Counted from the first letter of the stretch, positions 44,501-53,430 are shown. The stretch is DNA of 64,000 bases from Hydrogenophilales bacterium (GCA_902627495.1 CACOJS010000004.1:81780-145779); one strand, 5' to 3'. The notes: a model not told the origin generated them from the sequence alone. Numbers and translations: made by a program.

Positions 44501-45535
44501 TTTAATGACTCTGATTTTCTTAGAGTTTTTTACAGTCGACCCATCAGCGGAATTCGTAACAGTCAACGACACCGTATATTCTCCCTCGGATGAGAAAGTC
44601 ACCTCTAGGTCCCCATCGGAGGTTTCTGAGGTTGAGGCTGATCCTGACACAGACCAACTGTTTGATAATTTCGACTTATCTATTTTTGAAAAAGATCGAA
44701 TTTTCGCGCTAACGGTGACCTTGTGACCAACATAGACGGAACCGCCATCTCGGGAACTGAGTTTGAGTTCCACTTTCATTGGCGCCAGCTTTTTCATTCT
44801 ATCCCGTGCGGCTTTCCGGTCTTTCTGTTTTTTGATCTCTCCAACATTATCTTTAACAAAGGTTTTTATGTTATCACCAGCACTTCTCAATCTCTTTAAA
44901 AAATTACCTCCATCTTCACCTTTATCCTGCTCGACTAATTTCAAAACATCGGCTACGGCTCCAGCAACGTTATGCATCTCCTGATACCGCGAATCCGTCT
45001 TCTTTTTTGCTACATAGTCTCCGGTGATATCCATGTCGTCAGCAAATCCAAGATCCTCTTTAACGCCTGAGATTGCCGTAGCTAGATCATTAGCATCACC
45101 AAAAGTACCCCCGTTCTCTACAATTTTAGCCACCACTTGTGTGGTAATCGGGGTGATATTCTTAAACTGCCCAGGCGGTGCGGTAAGTGTATAGGCTTCG
45201 GTAAGAACAGTGTCTGGCTCGTCCATATCGACTGTCTTGCCAGCAATCACGGCAACAACCACCCTGTAGGTATCTAAATTCGCCTTAGAAGTCTCGAAGG
45301 AGTAAGTGCCATCTTCTTTAGTAGTTGCCTGAGGTTCATCGTCATCACAACTACCATTTTCGTTTACATCAAGGCAGACCGTTGCATTGCTAAGGTATCC
45401 ATCTATTGCTCTCCCTTCAGCTGTCGCTGAGGGGTCGCTAGACGTATGAACTTGGGAAAACGGATTCCCTCCGCCACAACTGGTCATTAAAAATGCTACT
45501 AGTAAGATGCCTCCGATCCCAATAAACTTTTTCAT
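41552..45535 (-). CDS. Large PKD-repeat lipoprotein metalloprotease (M30-like)
   Basis: A 1327-residue exported protein. A lipoprotein signal ends at LMTSC, then a carboxypeptidase-regulatory-like domain follows with a calcium-type loop DVNENGSCDDDE. Residues 250-700 hold about five PKD-like repeats (for example YSWDFGDNTTD, FMWDMGDRS, YEYDFGDGGRP, YEWDLGDGSRPV). The C-terminal part contains the zinc motif HEVQH (1093-1097) with Glu1117/1118 in ALEEGQ, the HExxH+E layout of the hyicolysin (M30) type. It likely degrades extracellular protein or binds glycans through the PKD array. Composition is visibly GC-richer than neighbours. GAGGAAAAC precedes the ATG; the next gene overlaps its end. Confidence 0.8.
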   Translation of the reverse strand: MKKFIGIGGILLVAFLMTSCGGGNPFSQVHTSSDPSATAEGRAIDGYLSNATVCLDVNENGSCDDDEPQATTKEDGTYSFETSKANLDTYRVVVAVIAGKTVDMDEPDTVLTEAYTLTAPPGQFKNITPITTQVVAKIVENGGTFGDANDLATAISGVKEDLGFADDMDITGDYVAKKKTDSRYQEMHNVAGAVADVLKLVEQDKGEDGGNFLKRLRSAGDNIKTFVKDNVGEIKKQKDRKAARDRMKKLAPMKVELKLSSRDGGSVYVGHKVTVSAKIRSFSKIDKSKLSNSWSVSGSASTSETSDGDLEVTFSSEGEYTVSLTVTNSADGSTVKNSKKIRVIKSVPTKPRILVKLKCPSTETAGRGNCDRDGYVRRPNHERFNFIVNDTVYLEGSSTDPAGGKITYSWDFGDNTTDSGAAVTKSYTAAGEFTVKVTATNPDSNSSESSLTLKVAEMSGGGDTEKPGTPTISGPSSGSPYGELEFSATSDKPNCDGNVRNLMFMWDMGDRSNNMRSRAGEKVKHAYREAGTYTIDVKAYCPATKLTSDAAQAKVTIATTKPGTPVISGPSTGKTGTAVKFTAAVRQSNCTSRHLHFEYDFGDGGRPATDTDNDGIEHTYTKAGDFTVKVKALCPANRQESDQATHNIKITSDAGGGGGGSGTYRISNFPTVSFYGRPVKFSTAAGADSYEWDLGDGSRPVTTREVEHTYREGGNYTVTLKATKGRDVETSTMTQAVIKSCEDKLENACTGPNCKSGAVVGNRAATEFTTTVSSGAGVSLWCYNNTSAREDATIKFTVSSGLTSNHKMTLVFSNPTVDDISGNVPAVGSSPAGNVVEYSPEPVARGELTLNEIAELERQDEENYRRAWHYRHHQREAETQAMEARSPLATAGSPAGYSSYDAPPQKSPSIGASKKWYELTASGCQTAREPDTIANCPYNTKLIKKCQLSSGREVLFWTDDASKTANGGDVSDAEFEDYRAAVCSGSGDKQGFDKLVGLTGDFWLSSPRYRQNIAGDGDRSLSAYNNSLQPFNVIFVKPPGGTGWGGYVWSLNASKKDTGGAYVNSNEALLTFINSTMSSSASGVKYTKSTLIHEVQHALSYASATQRGGYSTATALEEGQAVTSEDIVTPTMCPGYNKVTIGSTSRLANYLKTKGGVSWADWPSLSGDHYNMAGAWGAFMNRMVGTKAFKAAANDCARYTETVGRSTVAFAKCYEHAIQHEGALSFADFFGRLGASVFGNLGTQNLPPWIGFPAQAINSNDRPHGFSFPAVDLTSLSSSLTGSSNISNFDMTSHYYKRFNISGSSLTRTGIKIPPKTSLFIVIRDEQ

Positions 45536-45826
45536 GTTTTCCTCACGACAATTCTTCTTAAGTTTTGTATTGTTATTTGAATTTACCTATCTTTTGAATG
45601 CAAAATGGCCTTAGTCTATTACCTTATACAGCTTTTTTTTTAAGGACTCAAGACTGAACCACTGACCAGCTGGTGACTAGACATTGCCACACCCCAAATG
45701 GGGTGGACTTTGTTTACTTTAGTTTGATAAAACTTTAAAAAAAATCAATAACTTAATAGATATTTTTGTTTTTTTTTTGACATTAACCCTTTCTGTTATA
45801 TTTATTAGGGGTGGAGCGGTGTATGT
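45536..45826. promoter_or_regulatory. Promoter region of the metalloprotease operon
   Basis: A 291-bp gap between the TonB-dependent receptor and the metalloprotease. It contains the palindrome ACCAGCTGGT and a hairpin CACCCC-AAAT-GGGGTG (45690-45705), plus T-rich sequence. Either could be operator or terminator structure. No promoter can be fixed by eye. Confidence 0.3.
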
Positions 45827-48094
45827 CTACTGCCCCCCGATAATATACTTAAGCCCCACATAAAAGGATCGAGGGGCCCCTGGTGCAAAAAATGTCTCAT
45901 CTTCCCAGTCAGGCTCCCCACCACTCAATGTTGTAATAAAATTACCTGAGGCATCAAAGGCATTTTCTGCCAAAATCCCTGCCGTGGAGTAATCTTTGTC
46001 AAGCAAATTCGATATTCTTGCGTAAATCTGCCAATTACCTTCTGTTTGGTAGGAAGTGGCAAGGTTAAAGACCTGATAGCTAGGGACCTTTCCTCGTTCG
46101 TTGTGGAGATTGTTCTCGTTACCATGGACATACGAATCAGAAAACGAGACAGCCGTCAAATTAATATTCCAAGAACTGGTCATCGCCCAATCACCTCGTA
46201 ACCGAAGTTGATGCTTGGGAATTCCTGGAATGGAATTTCCAGCGGTAATTCGAATTTGATCCTCACCGCAGTTATCCTCGTCTTCAGCTGAATTAACCTC
46301 AGAGACAATACACGCTGGTGACTCAAAAGTTGCATCAACATAACTATAATTAATACCCCAATCAAGTCGCTCTCCTAACATGCCATTTAACCCAATCTCA
46401 GCACCCTGACGTTTAGTTTTTCCAAAGTTTTTAAAATATCCCTGACCAGCTGTATTAGCAGCAAGGAAAAGTATATCGTCCTTATTCTCCGATGAGAAAA
46501 CTGTAGCGGTGTATTGAATTCCGTCCCCCATTTGCCCCCTGAAACCGGCTTCAATAGTCCTCGAAACCACTTGTTCAAGGAACGGGTCCGCAGCCATTGC
46601 ATTTGGCAAAGAACATGCGTTATCTGGGTCGGCACAGCCTAATTCGATCGGCGTTGGAGCTCGGTTTCCTTGGCCCCAATTTGCGTAAAATGATGATGAA
46701 GGGCCTGTGAGGTAGGTAAATCCAAGTGATGGGTTAAACTTATTGTAGGTGTAATTCGCATTGAGACGACCATCTGCGTTGTGTCTATCGTCAGCCTTTA
46801 CAGTCGTTCTGTTGTACCGACCTGAAACAATCAAACTCAGTGCATCTGTCATTGCATAATTTTCTGATAAATAAACACTGGTTGTTTGAGTACGCCCTAG
46901 CAAGCTGTTCGCTGTCTCGATATCGTCGTCAAGCTCGGCAACCCTCCTGTCCGCCGAGAACTCCTCACCCTCTTGCTCAGTCATCAAAAAGTCAGAACGT
47001 GATCGATCATAAGAAAATCCAAGGGCTAAATTGTGTGCATCTGTTAACCAAGACATCTGCAATCCAACGCCTTGGCTTTGTTGATCGGTATAAGTTCGAT
47101 TGACCTCACCTTGATCATCCTCACCCGCCCCATCAAAGTTGTCGTTGGCATCCCCGTTATAGGTACTGGTGTAGTTGCGTCTGAGATAAGTTACGCCTGA
47201 AAGCATTACGGTATCATTAATCCAGTGGCTGGCATTCACGTTACCCATTGTCATATGGTTCGAGGTGTTGTCCCAAATGGTATAAGTCTGATCTCGTTTT
47301 TGTTGCAGCATGCTGTACGGCAAAACACCATTTCCGTTTAGGTCAGTATTACCATGCGTAATAGAAACATCAATATCAGTGTCATCGTTTTCCCATCCAA
47401 CTTTACCAAATAACTGCTTCACATCGCTATGCGACAGGTACCGCCATCCATCTTCTTCCAAAGAACTTGCCGAGAAGAAATAATCAACCTCTCCGTCTTG
47501 GGATCCACGACTAATACTCCACTCTTTGCGGCCATGTGATCCACCTGAAAGATCAACTTCCGTACCGGGATAATAGGCACCACTTTTAGTACGAATCTCA
47601 ATCGCACCACCAAGTGTGTTAAGGCCAAACAAAGGGTTAGAGCCAGGCATAAGAGTCATAGAGGAAATTGCTGCTTGCGGTATCAAATCATAGCTTATAA
47701 CATCACCAAAGGGCTCGTTGATACGCACACCATCCTGGAATACCGACATTCCTTGAGGTGCACCGAGCAATGGTGATGCGATAAAGCCCCGGTACATCAA
47801 ATTGGGTTGATATGGGTTATTTGCCATTTCATTTATAGAAACTGATGGCATCGCTTGTTGCAGAAAGTCCGGCAAGTTAATCGCCTGAATCTTGTCGAAG
47901 GCTTCATCGGTTATCACCTGGACGTTCGCTGGGACTTCCTCAATTTCGGTTCCTATACCCGGTACCGGAGTCGTACCAATAACCTCAATAGTAGGAACCT
48001 CTAACTTGGTAGGTCTTTCCTGGGCTTGTAACCCCGGCACAATAAAACATCCAATCATCGCCAAGACCGCAAATCTATCACATATTTTTTTCAC
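45827..48094 (-). CDS. TonB-dependent outer-membrane receptor
   Basis: A 755-residue TonB-dependent receptor: signal peptide 1-24 (ending LQA-QER), plug domain (about 40-170) with VPANVQVITDEAFDKIQAINLPDFLQ, RGFIASPLLGAPQGMSVFQDGVRINEPFGD and the NPLFGLNTLGGAIEIRTKSG signature, then a beta-barrel ending in FYVGLKYIIGGQ with a partial C-terminal aromatic. Substrate (siderophore, glycan or other) cannot be read. The start is a GTG with a GGGGTTGGA site. Upstream of the metalloprotease on the same strand. Confidence 0.93.
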   Translation of the reverse strand: MKKICDRFAVLAMIGCFIVPGLQAQERPTKLEVPTIEVIGTTPVPGIGTEIEEVPANVQVITDEAFDKIQAINLPDFLQQAMPSVSINEMANNPYQPNLMYRGFIASPLLGAPQGMSVFQDGVRINEPFGDVISYDLIPQAAISSMTLMPGSNPLFGLNTLGGAIEIRTKSGAYYPGTEVDLSGGSHGRKEWSISRGSQDGEVDYFFSASSLEEDGWRYLSHSDVKQLFGKVGWENDDTDIDVSITHGNTDLNGNGVLPYSMLQQKRDQTYTIWDNTSNHMTMGNVNASHWINDTVMLSGVTYLRRNYTSTYNGDANDNFDGAGEDDQGEVNRTYTDQQSQGVGLQMSWLTDAHNLALGFSYDRSRSDFLMTEQEGEEFSADRRVAELDDDIETANSLLGRTQTTSVYLSENYAMTDALSLIVSGRYNRTTVKADDRHNADGRLNANYTYNKFNPSLGFTYLTGPSSSFYANWGQGNRAPTPIELGCADPDNACSLPNAMAADPFLEQVVSRTIEAGFRGQMGDGIQYTATVFSSENKDDILFLAANTAGQGYFKNFGKTKRQGAEIGLNGMLGERLDWGINYSYVDATFESPACIVSEVNSAEDEDNCGEDQIRITAGNSIPGIPKHQLRLRGDWAMTSSWNINLTAVSFSDSYVHGNENNLHNERGKVPSYQVFNLATSYQTEGNWQIYARISNLLDKDYSTAGILAENAFDASGNFITTLSGGEPDWEDETFFAPGAPRSFYVGLKYIIGGQ

Positions 48095-48221
48095 TCCAAC
48101 CCCCTAAAGCCATTAAAAACATAAAGTTGCATCTATCTATCAGGAAACGAGGAATATACAGACTTAATTGGCTAAGTAAATGGGAATTTTTCCCTAATAC
48201 GCGTAATTTATTGTAATTAAA

Positions 48222-49331
48222 TTAGATTTGATACCTTTTGATAGCTGGCTCATCCCACTCAATACTATTGCCCGGTGTGCTCGGGACAGTGGCTATCCCA
48301 TCTTTAACGGTAAAGGGCTCAGCTAAAATTGCCTCAGCCCAGTCACTCCACTCGAGCCAATCAGCTGACTCACTAACCCTAAGTAACTGAGCTGAAAGCC
48401 TAGGATACAAATGACTTGAGAGGGGTAGTCCAGCAGCACCCGCAATTGATGCTGCCCTGAGCCACCCAGTGACTCCACCGATCCGCATCAAATCAGGCAT
48501 ATACATATCTGCAGCTCTACACATAACTGCCTTTAGAAAGGTTCTTGATCCGTAGATGTTTTCGCCGATTTGAATCGGTGTTTTAATTTCATTCGTTATC
48601 TGGGCATAGTTATAGAAGTCATCGTATGCTATTGGCTCCTCAAACCAATACAAATCCTCGTTATCGAGTGCATGCATTCGTTTGATACCTTCGGCTACAG
48701 TAAAACCCTGGTTGAAGTCAGTCATGATCTGGACATCATGCCCAACAGCATCCCGCACGATTCTAATCGCTTCTTTGTCTTGAGCCGCTGTCGGTCTACC
48801 AAGCCGTAATTTAAGGGCTTTAAAACCTCCTTGTCCAATCAACTCCTCAGCCTCCTTACCAAGCCCATCAAGAGGAGTTAGCCATAAACCATTGGTATTG
48901 TACGCTCTGATCGGCCCCGGGCTACCGCCTAACAGTGATACCAAAGGTAATTCAACGGATTTGGCTAATACATCCCAAACTGCCATGTCAACACCACTCA
49001 GGGCAATTATTGTTATGCCCTCTCGACCGTCCAGATGCAGAGTTTTCATGGCCTCCTCATACAGATCAAAAGGACCGATAGATCTTCCTTCAAACACGCT
49101 AAAGATTTCCTGGATAACCCCTACGATAGGGCGGGCTAGTTTCTCAACATAAGGCTCCAAGTAAGAGCGACCTATAAACCCTTCCTTTGTCTCCACATCG
49201 ATTAGGATTAATGGCCAATGCGTGAATCGACCCACCTTGCCAACTATTATCCTCGGTAACGGCACCGATACTACCCGACAGTGAACTTTTTTTAGTGTTA
49301 TTTTGCCCGTTTGTGCAATAGTATTAACCAT
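48222..49331 (-). CDS. Mandelate racemase/enolase superfamily dehydratase
   Basis: A 370-residue enolase-superfamily enzyme. Visible are a KxR motif (ALKLRLGR), metal ligands TDFNQGF (Asp), WFEEP (Glu) and IGEN (Glu), and the His of SSHLYP with Glu in EWSDW. This is the mandelate-racemase subgroup layout (KxK/R plus His-Asp), which includes acid-sugar dehydratases and racemases. It probably dehydrates or racemises a hydroxy acid. I take the ATG at 49331; an in-frame TTG at 49343 would add four residues. Confidence 0.87.
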   Translation of the reverse strand: MVNTIAQTGKITLKKVHCRVVSVPLPRIIVGKVGRFTHWPLILIDVETKEGFIGRSYLEPYVEKLARPIVGVIQEIFSVFEGRSIGPFDLYEEAMKTLHLDGREGITIIALSGVDMAVWDVLAKSVELPLVSLLGGSPGPIRAYNTNGLWLTPLDGLGKEAEELIGQGGFKALKLRLGRPTAAQDKEAIRIVRDAVGHDVQIMTDFNQGFTVAEGIKRMHALDNEDLYWFEEPIAYDDFYNYAQITNEIKTPIQIGENIYGSRTFLKAVMCRAADMYMPDLMRIGGVTGWLRAASIAGAAGLPLSSHLYPRLSAQLLRVSESADWLEWSDWAEAILAEPFTVKDGIATVPSTPGNSIEWDEPAIKRYQI

Positions 49332-49422
49332 AGGGTTACCCAATCAAACTTTGAAAAATAGCTTTATAGCATATTAAGTTTTCAACGTTAACCTGAGTAG
49401 CTCAAAAAGCATCTAAATTTTA

Positions 49423-50301
49423 CTATATTAAGGCTTGAATTCTCTCCTCCAGGGGAGGATGTGAGGAGAATAATCTTTTTAGGCCCACACCCTGACCACC
49501 GGAGACACCGAATGCCCTTATCTGATCTGGCAATTGGGACGGCTGATACGCCTTTTGTAGTTTCTGCAATGCAGCAATCATCTTTTCCTTACCAACCAAA
49601 GAAGCTGCACCTGCATCAGCTCGAAATTCTCGCTGCCTACTAAACCACATGACTATTATGCTTGCCAAAACTGCAAGAATGATCTCAGCAATAATTGTAC
49701 TCACCCAAAAAGCTATTCCATGCCCTCGTTGATTTTTAAAAATTACCCTGTCAACGAAGTGCCCAAAAAGCCTAGCTAATATGAAAACAAAAGTATTAAT
49801 AACACCTTGAATGAGTGCCAGCGTTATCATATCGCCATTTGCGATATGACTTACCTCGTGAGCCAAAACCGCCTCGGTCTCGCTTTCATTCATGTTGGCT
49901 AGTAAGCCAGTGCTGACTGCTACGAGAGCATTGTTTCGATTCATACCCGTGGCAAATGCATTTATCTCAGGCGAATCATAAACAGCCACGTCTGGCATAC
50001 CGATGCGTGCTTGCTTAGCTTGATTTTGAACCATTCCCACGATCCGCTTCTCTTGCTCATCTCTGGGCTGACTGATTACCTTAGCTCCTGTAGCAAATTT
50101 AGCGGACCACTTAGACATTGCAAGAGATATGAAAGACCCACCAAATCCAATAACGACCGCAAAAACCAAAAGACCTTTGAGATCTATACCCACTCCGCTC
50201 CTATCAAGGTAGCCACTGATGCCAAAAAGCTGCATGGTGATAGTTAAGAGCACTAATATCGCCGCATTAGTGATAAGAAAAAGTATTATTCGTTTGAACA
50301 C
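49423..50301 (-). CDS. htpX: Membrane zinc protease HtpX
   Basis: A 292-residue M48 protease, the length of E. coli HtpX: membrane segments at about 3-22, 40-60, 158-180 and 190-215, zinc motif HEVSH at 148-152 followed by IANGDM, and a later third ligand in REFRADAGAASL. It degrades damaged inner-membrane proteins. The start is a GTG (50301) with GAGG upstream; longer readings simply translate the tRNA-His gene. Only 22 bp separate the tRNA-His CCA from this start, so it is probably transcribed with the tRNAs. Sigma32 control, usual for htpX, is not seen. Confidence 0.93.
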   Translation of the reverse strand: MFKRIILFLITNAAILVLLTITMQLFGISGYLDRSGVGIDLKGLLVFAVVIGFGGSFISLAMSKWSAKFATGAKVISQPRDEQEKRIVGMVQNQAKQARIGMPDVAVYDSPEINAFATGMNRNNALVAVSTGLLANMNESETEAVLAHEVSHIANGDMITLALIQGVINTFVFILARLFGHFVDRVIFKNQRGHGIAFWVSTIIAEIILAVLASIIVMWFSRQREFRADAGAASLVGKEKMIAALQKLQKAYQPSQLPDQIRAFGVSGGQGVGLKRLFSSHPPLEERIQALI

Positions 50302-50323
50302 ATAGACCTCGCCAAATAAAAAA

Positions 50324-50400
50324 TGGGGTGGCAGACGGGGCTCGAACCCGCGACAACCGGAATCACAATCCGGGACTCTACCAACTGAGCTACTGCCACC
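50324..50400 (-). tRNA. tRNA-His (GTG)
   Basis: A 77-nt cloverleaf on the minus strand, with the extra G(-1) opposite C73, anticodon GTG in GATTGTGATT, T-arm GGTTCGAGCCC and an encoded CCA (50324-50326). Third gene of a Pro-Arg-His tRNA run. Confidence 0.95.
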
Positions 50401-50431
50401 ATTTAAATATCCCGACAATAATACCGCACTA

Positions 50432-50508
50432 TGGCGTGCCCGACAGGAATCGAACCTGTAACCCCCAGCTTAGAAGGCTGGTGCTCTATCCGATTGAGCT
50501 ACGGGCAC
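50432..50508 (-). tRNA. tRNA-Arg (TCT)
   Basis: A 77-nt cloverleaf with acceptor GTGCCCG/CGGGCAC, anticodon TCT in the CCTTCTAAG loop, T-loop GGTTCGATTCC and an encoded CCA. Second in the run. Confidence 0.95.
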
Positions 50509-50538
50509 ATTGGGACCCCTATTTTAACCTCCACTAAG

Positions 50539-50615
50539 TGGTCGGGGTGGAGAGATTCGAACTCCCGACATCCTGGTCCCAAACCAGGCGCGCTACCAGG
50601 CTGCGCTACACCCCG
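50539..50615 (-). tRNA. tRNA-Pro (TGG)
   Basis: A 77-nt cloverleaf with acceptor CGGGGTG/CACCCCG, anticodon TGG in GGTTTGGGACC, T-loop AGTTCGAATCT and an encoded CCA. First in the run. Confidence 0.95.
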
Positions 50616-50624
50616 AGGTAGCGG

Positions 50625-50654
50625 ACTATACGCTGGCCCTACCCCAATGGTCAA
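50625..50654 (-). promoter_or_regulatory. Sigma70 promoter of the Pro-Arg-His tRNA (and htpX) operon
   Basis: On the minus strand TTGACC (50654-50649) and TATAGT (50630-50625) are separated by 18 bp, ending 9 bp before the tRNA-Pro gene. The sequence after the -10 (CCGCTACC) is a GC-rich discriminator of the kind common in stringently controlled stable-RNA promoters. Confidence 0.7.
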
Positions 50655-50729
50655 ACTATATATATTTGCACCCGTCAGCAAATTCTGTTAAAAACTCGCC
50701 CTAACTTTATTTTTTGAGGGTAGTTACAC

Positions 50730-51164
50730 ATGCCTAAATCTACTACAACGGATGCAAAGCCTAGGGCAAAAGCGTACGTTCAAAAACGTGGCGAAGAGTA
50801 TATGAACGCCAAACAACTAGCACATTTTAAACAGGTACTTTCTCAAATGAAGGAAGAGTTAGGCCAAGATATTGATCGGACTGTATCCGCAATGCGTGAC
50901 GAGACTACGGTCTTTGCTGACCCTAATGACAGGGCAAGCCAGGAGTCAGAACTCGCAACTGAACTTCGCAACCGAGATCGCGAAAGAAAGTTAATAAAAA
51001 AATGTAATGAGATGCTAGCAAAAATTGAGGCCGAAGATTATGGATTTTGCGATACATGTGGCATAGAAATCGGCCTAAAAAGACTCGAAGCCCGGCCCAC
51101 TGCTACCCTTTGTATTGACTGTAAAACGTTAGCCGAAATCAGAGAACGCCAAATGGCCAGATAA
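50730..51164 (+). CDS. dksA: RNA polymerase-binding transcription factor DksA
   Basis: A 144-residue DksA. The coiled-coil tip carries D64-PND67-RA69, the residues that reach into the polymerase secondary channel. The zinc finger uses Cys107, 110, 128 and 131 (FCDTCG and CIDCKTLAE). The segment ELRNRDRERKLIKK matches E. coli DksA closely. It works with ppGpp on stable-RNA and amino-acid promoters. GAGGGT lies before the ATG. It converges within three bases of the next gene, and is divergent from the tRNA operon. Confidence 0.97.
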   Translation: MPKSTTTDAKPRAKAYVQKRGEEYMNAKQLAHFKQVLSQMKEELGQDIDRTVSAMRDETTVFADPNDRASQESELATELRNRDRERKLIKKCNEMLAKIEAEDYGFCDTCGIEIGLKRLEARPTATLCIDCKTLAEIRERQMAR

Positions 51165-51167
51165 CAG

Positions 51168-52019
51168 TTATAGAGAAAACTTCACCTCCAAACCCGCTGA
51201 CTTGATATCCTCGCAGATATCAGAGATCCATTTTTTACCAGCAGGTGATATTCTTTGAGCTTCTGGTTGATAAGATTCACGCGTGGGGTTGTAGATCATA
51301 ACCCCAGCGATCTCAATAGAGGAATCTACGCATTCTTTTAAAAAATTCAAATAACTCGATCTTTCAGTCTCTCCTGGTTCTATTCCATCCAGTTTAAAAA
51401 AACACGTCTGAATCCAAGTTGGACAGCTTTTGGCAGATAGTGCGAGGTTTTTTCGAACCCTGTTAAGGCTTATGTCAACGTTGTTCACTAACTTTCGCTC
51501 CCCTGGAGTGACTCTGTCTAATTTAAACCAAACCTCACCATTTTGAGCTGCTAAGTCCCTAAGAGTATCTGGATTTTCTCCCGCGTGCAAAAGACTACCA
51601 TTAGTGATTAAGATGGTCTTAATCTCTTCATTTTTGAGTAGTTGATCTTTAACCTTTGCCACTAACCCGATGACATCTCTCAATTGCGTGGAGGCTGTCG
51701 GTTCTCCATTTCCGGATAAGGCAATATCATTAAGTCTACGAGATTGCGGGGGCACAAATTTCTCAAAAAAAACTCCCTCCTTAATATCACTTAGCATCAA
51801 ATACAGCTCTTTTTCAAGAACAAAAAGGTCAATATGCCCTGGCTTACCCCTCACTAACGACGGTACTTGGCAGTATATACAACGCCAATTGCAAGCATTA
51901 TTTGTATTGAGATTTATACCAACCGATACTCCCTCTGCTCTGCGAGAGACAACCGGATAAACATAACGATTTGAAGAAAATTCCCGACTATGATCGCGTG
52001 TAGTTAAAGTTTTTGCCAA
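51168..52019 (-). CDS. Radical SAM protein
   Basis: A 283-residue radical SAM enzyme. The cluster motif is C-x3-C-x2-C in NACNWRCIYCQ. NGEPTASTQLRDVIGLVAKVK (the GGEPT-like motif for SAM) and ITNGSLL follow. The family of small cytoplasmic radical SAM proteins with this layout is poorly characterised. The start is a TTG with AAGGTAG. Five bases after the dihydroorotase-like gene. Confidence 0.88.
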   Translation of the reverse strand: MAKTLTTRDHSREFSSNRYVYPVVSRRAEGVSVGINLNTNNACNWRCIYCQVPSLVRGKPGHIDLFVLEKELYLMLSDIKEGVFFEKFVPPQSRRLNDIALSGNGEPTASTQLRDVIGLVAKVKDQLLKNEEIKTILITNGSLLHAGENPDTLRDLAAQNGEVWFKLDRVTPGERKLVNNVDISLNRVRKNLALSAKSCPTWIQTCFFKLDGIEPGETERSSYLNFLKECVDSSIEIAGVMIYNPTRESYQPEAQRISPAGKKWISDICEDIKSAGLEVKFSL

Positions 52020-52024
52020 TGCAG

Positions 52025-53359
52025 CTACCTTTGAAACTCTAATTCTTGTGCAGACCTGTTACCCAGCTCTACTTTCTCACCGTCAAAGACCTCAAAACCG
52101 TTCACATAAGTTCCCATAATTTTTGCCCCAAAACTATGCTTCTCAAAGGGAGACCATGCACACTTGTAAAGAATATTATCCGTTCCTACTGTTGTTTTTC
52201 CATTTAAATCGACTAATACGAGATCAGCCCAAAAGCCTTCATCTATAAATCCCCTGTCACGCACTTGATAACGTACTGCCGGGTTATGGCTTGATTTCCG
52301 GACAATTTCTTCTAAAGTAATAACACCCTGATTGGCTAAATCCAATAATGACAACATGGCATGCTGAACTAACGGTAACCCCGCTGGAGCATCATCGTAG
52401 CTGTTGCTTTTTTCAGCCGCAGTGTGGGGAGCATGATCTGTAGCTATAATATCTATTCTATCTTCGAGAAGTGCTACCCTCAAAGCCTCACGATCTCTTT
52501 GGGACTTAATGGCTGGATTACACTTGATGTGACTACCCAAGTTGGTGTAATCCTCATCACAAAACCAAAGATGGTGAACACAAACCTCTGCTGTTATTTT
52601 TTTTGCCTCAATAGGGCCAACGTCAAATAGGGATAACTCTTTTGCTGTCGTAAGGTGAAGCACATGTAGATTACTACCGTGTTTTTTTGCCAAATTAACA
52701 GCATAGCTAGACGATGAATAACAGGCTTCTACATCCCTGATATTTGGGTGCTCAAACATCGGTATGCCAGAAGTATACTTCTTAGAGATAATATCGTAGT
52801 TTTTAGCGATCAATTTGCTGTCTTCACAATGTGTTGCGATTAAAATGGGACATTCTCGGAAAATCGCATCTAATACGTTCGGGTCATCCACAAGCAAATT
52901 TCCGGTAGACGCTCCCATAAAAACCTTTACACCACAGACGCGATTGACATCAACGGACTTAATGTCGTCGATATTGGTATGACTAGCCCCAAGATAAAAA
53001 GAGTAATTAGCTATCGATTTTTGCGAGGCAAGAAAAAATTTGTTAGCCAGGGCATCAGCATTCAGGGTTGGTGGCATAACATTTGGCATTTCCATGTAGC
53101 TAGTAATTCCCCCTGCCACTGCCGCGGCTGACTCCGTAGCTATCTCACCCTTATGGGTAAGACCTGGCTCTCTGAAATGAACTTGATCGTCGATCATTCC
53201 AGGCATTAAGTAGCAACCCCTAGCGTCGACTACTTTATCTGCCGAGATTGCCTGAAGATCAGTACCAATCTTCTCTATCCGTCCACGTTTGATCAGCACG
53301 TCGAGGTCTGCAATCGTTCCTCTATTTACCACTCGGGCATTTACTATAAGAGTTGTCAA
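52025..53359 (-). CDS. Dihydroorotase-like cyclic amidohydrolase
   Basis: A 444-residue amidohydrolase: metal motif DDQVHFREPG, YMEMPNVMPPTLN, the carboxylated-lysine region GVKVFMGAST, HCEDSK, HLTTAKE, and the Asp of IATDHAPHT. This is the type I dihydroorotase layout (PyrC of the long, allantoinase-like group). It closes or opens the dihydroorotate ring in pyrimidine synthesis, or acts on a related cyclic amide. The TTG at 53359 has AAGGAG upstream. A reading starting 18 bases earlier would cover that site. Confidence 0.87.
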   Translation of the reverse strand: MTTLIVNARVVNRGTIADLDVLIKRGRIEKIGTDLQAISADKVVDARGCYLMPGMIDDQVHFREPGLTHKGEIATESAAAVAGGITSYMEMPNVMPPTLNADALANKFFLASQKSIANYSFYLGASHTNIDDIKSVDVNRVCGVKVFMGASTGNLLVDDPNVLDAIFRECPILIATHCEDSKLIAKNYDIISKKYTSGIPMFEHPNIRDVEACYSSSSYAVNLAKKHGSNLHVLHLTTAKELSLFDVGPIEAKKITAEVCVHHLWFCDEDYTNLGSHIKCNPAIKSQRDREALRVALLEDRIDIIATDHAPHTAAEKSNSYDDAPAGLPLVQHAMLSLLDLANQGVITLEEIVRKSSHNPAVRYQVRDRGFIDEGFWADLVLVDLNGKTTVGTDNILYKCAWSPFEKHSFGAKIMGTYVNGFEVFDGEKVELGNRSAQELEFQR

Positions 53360-53430
53360 CCTACTCGCTCCTTGCAAAAACTAGATCTGAGACAGCCATC
53401 AAAAAAAACATAATTTTCATGGGTCTACGA

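Noticed and set aside
50302..50418. An extended N-terminus for HtpX starting at 50418
   Set aside because: The extra 39 residues are a translation of tRNA-His. The GTG at 50301 has a ribosome binding site and gives the standard family length.
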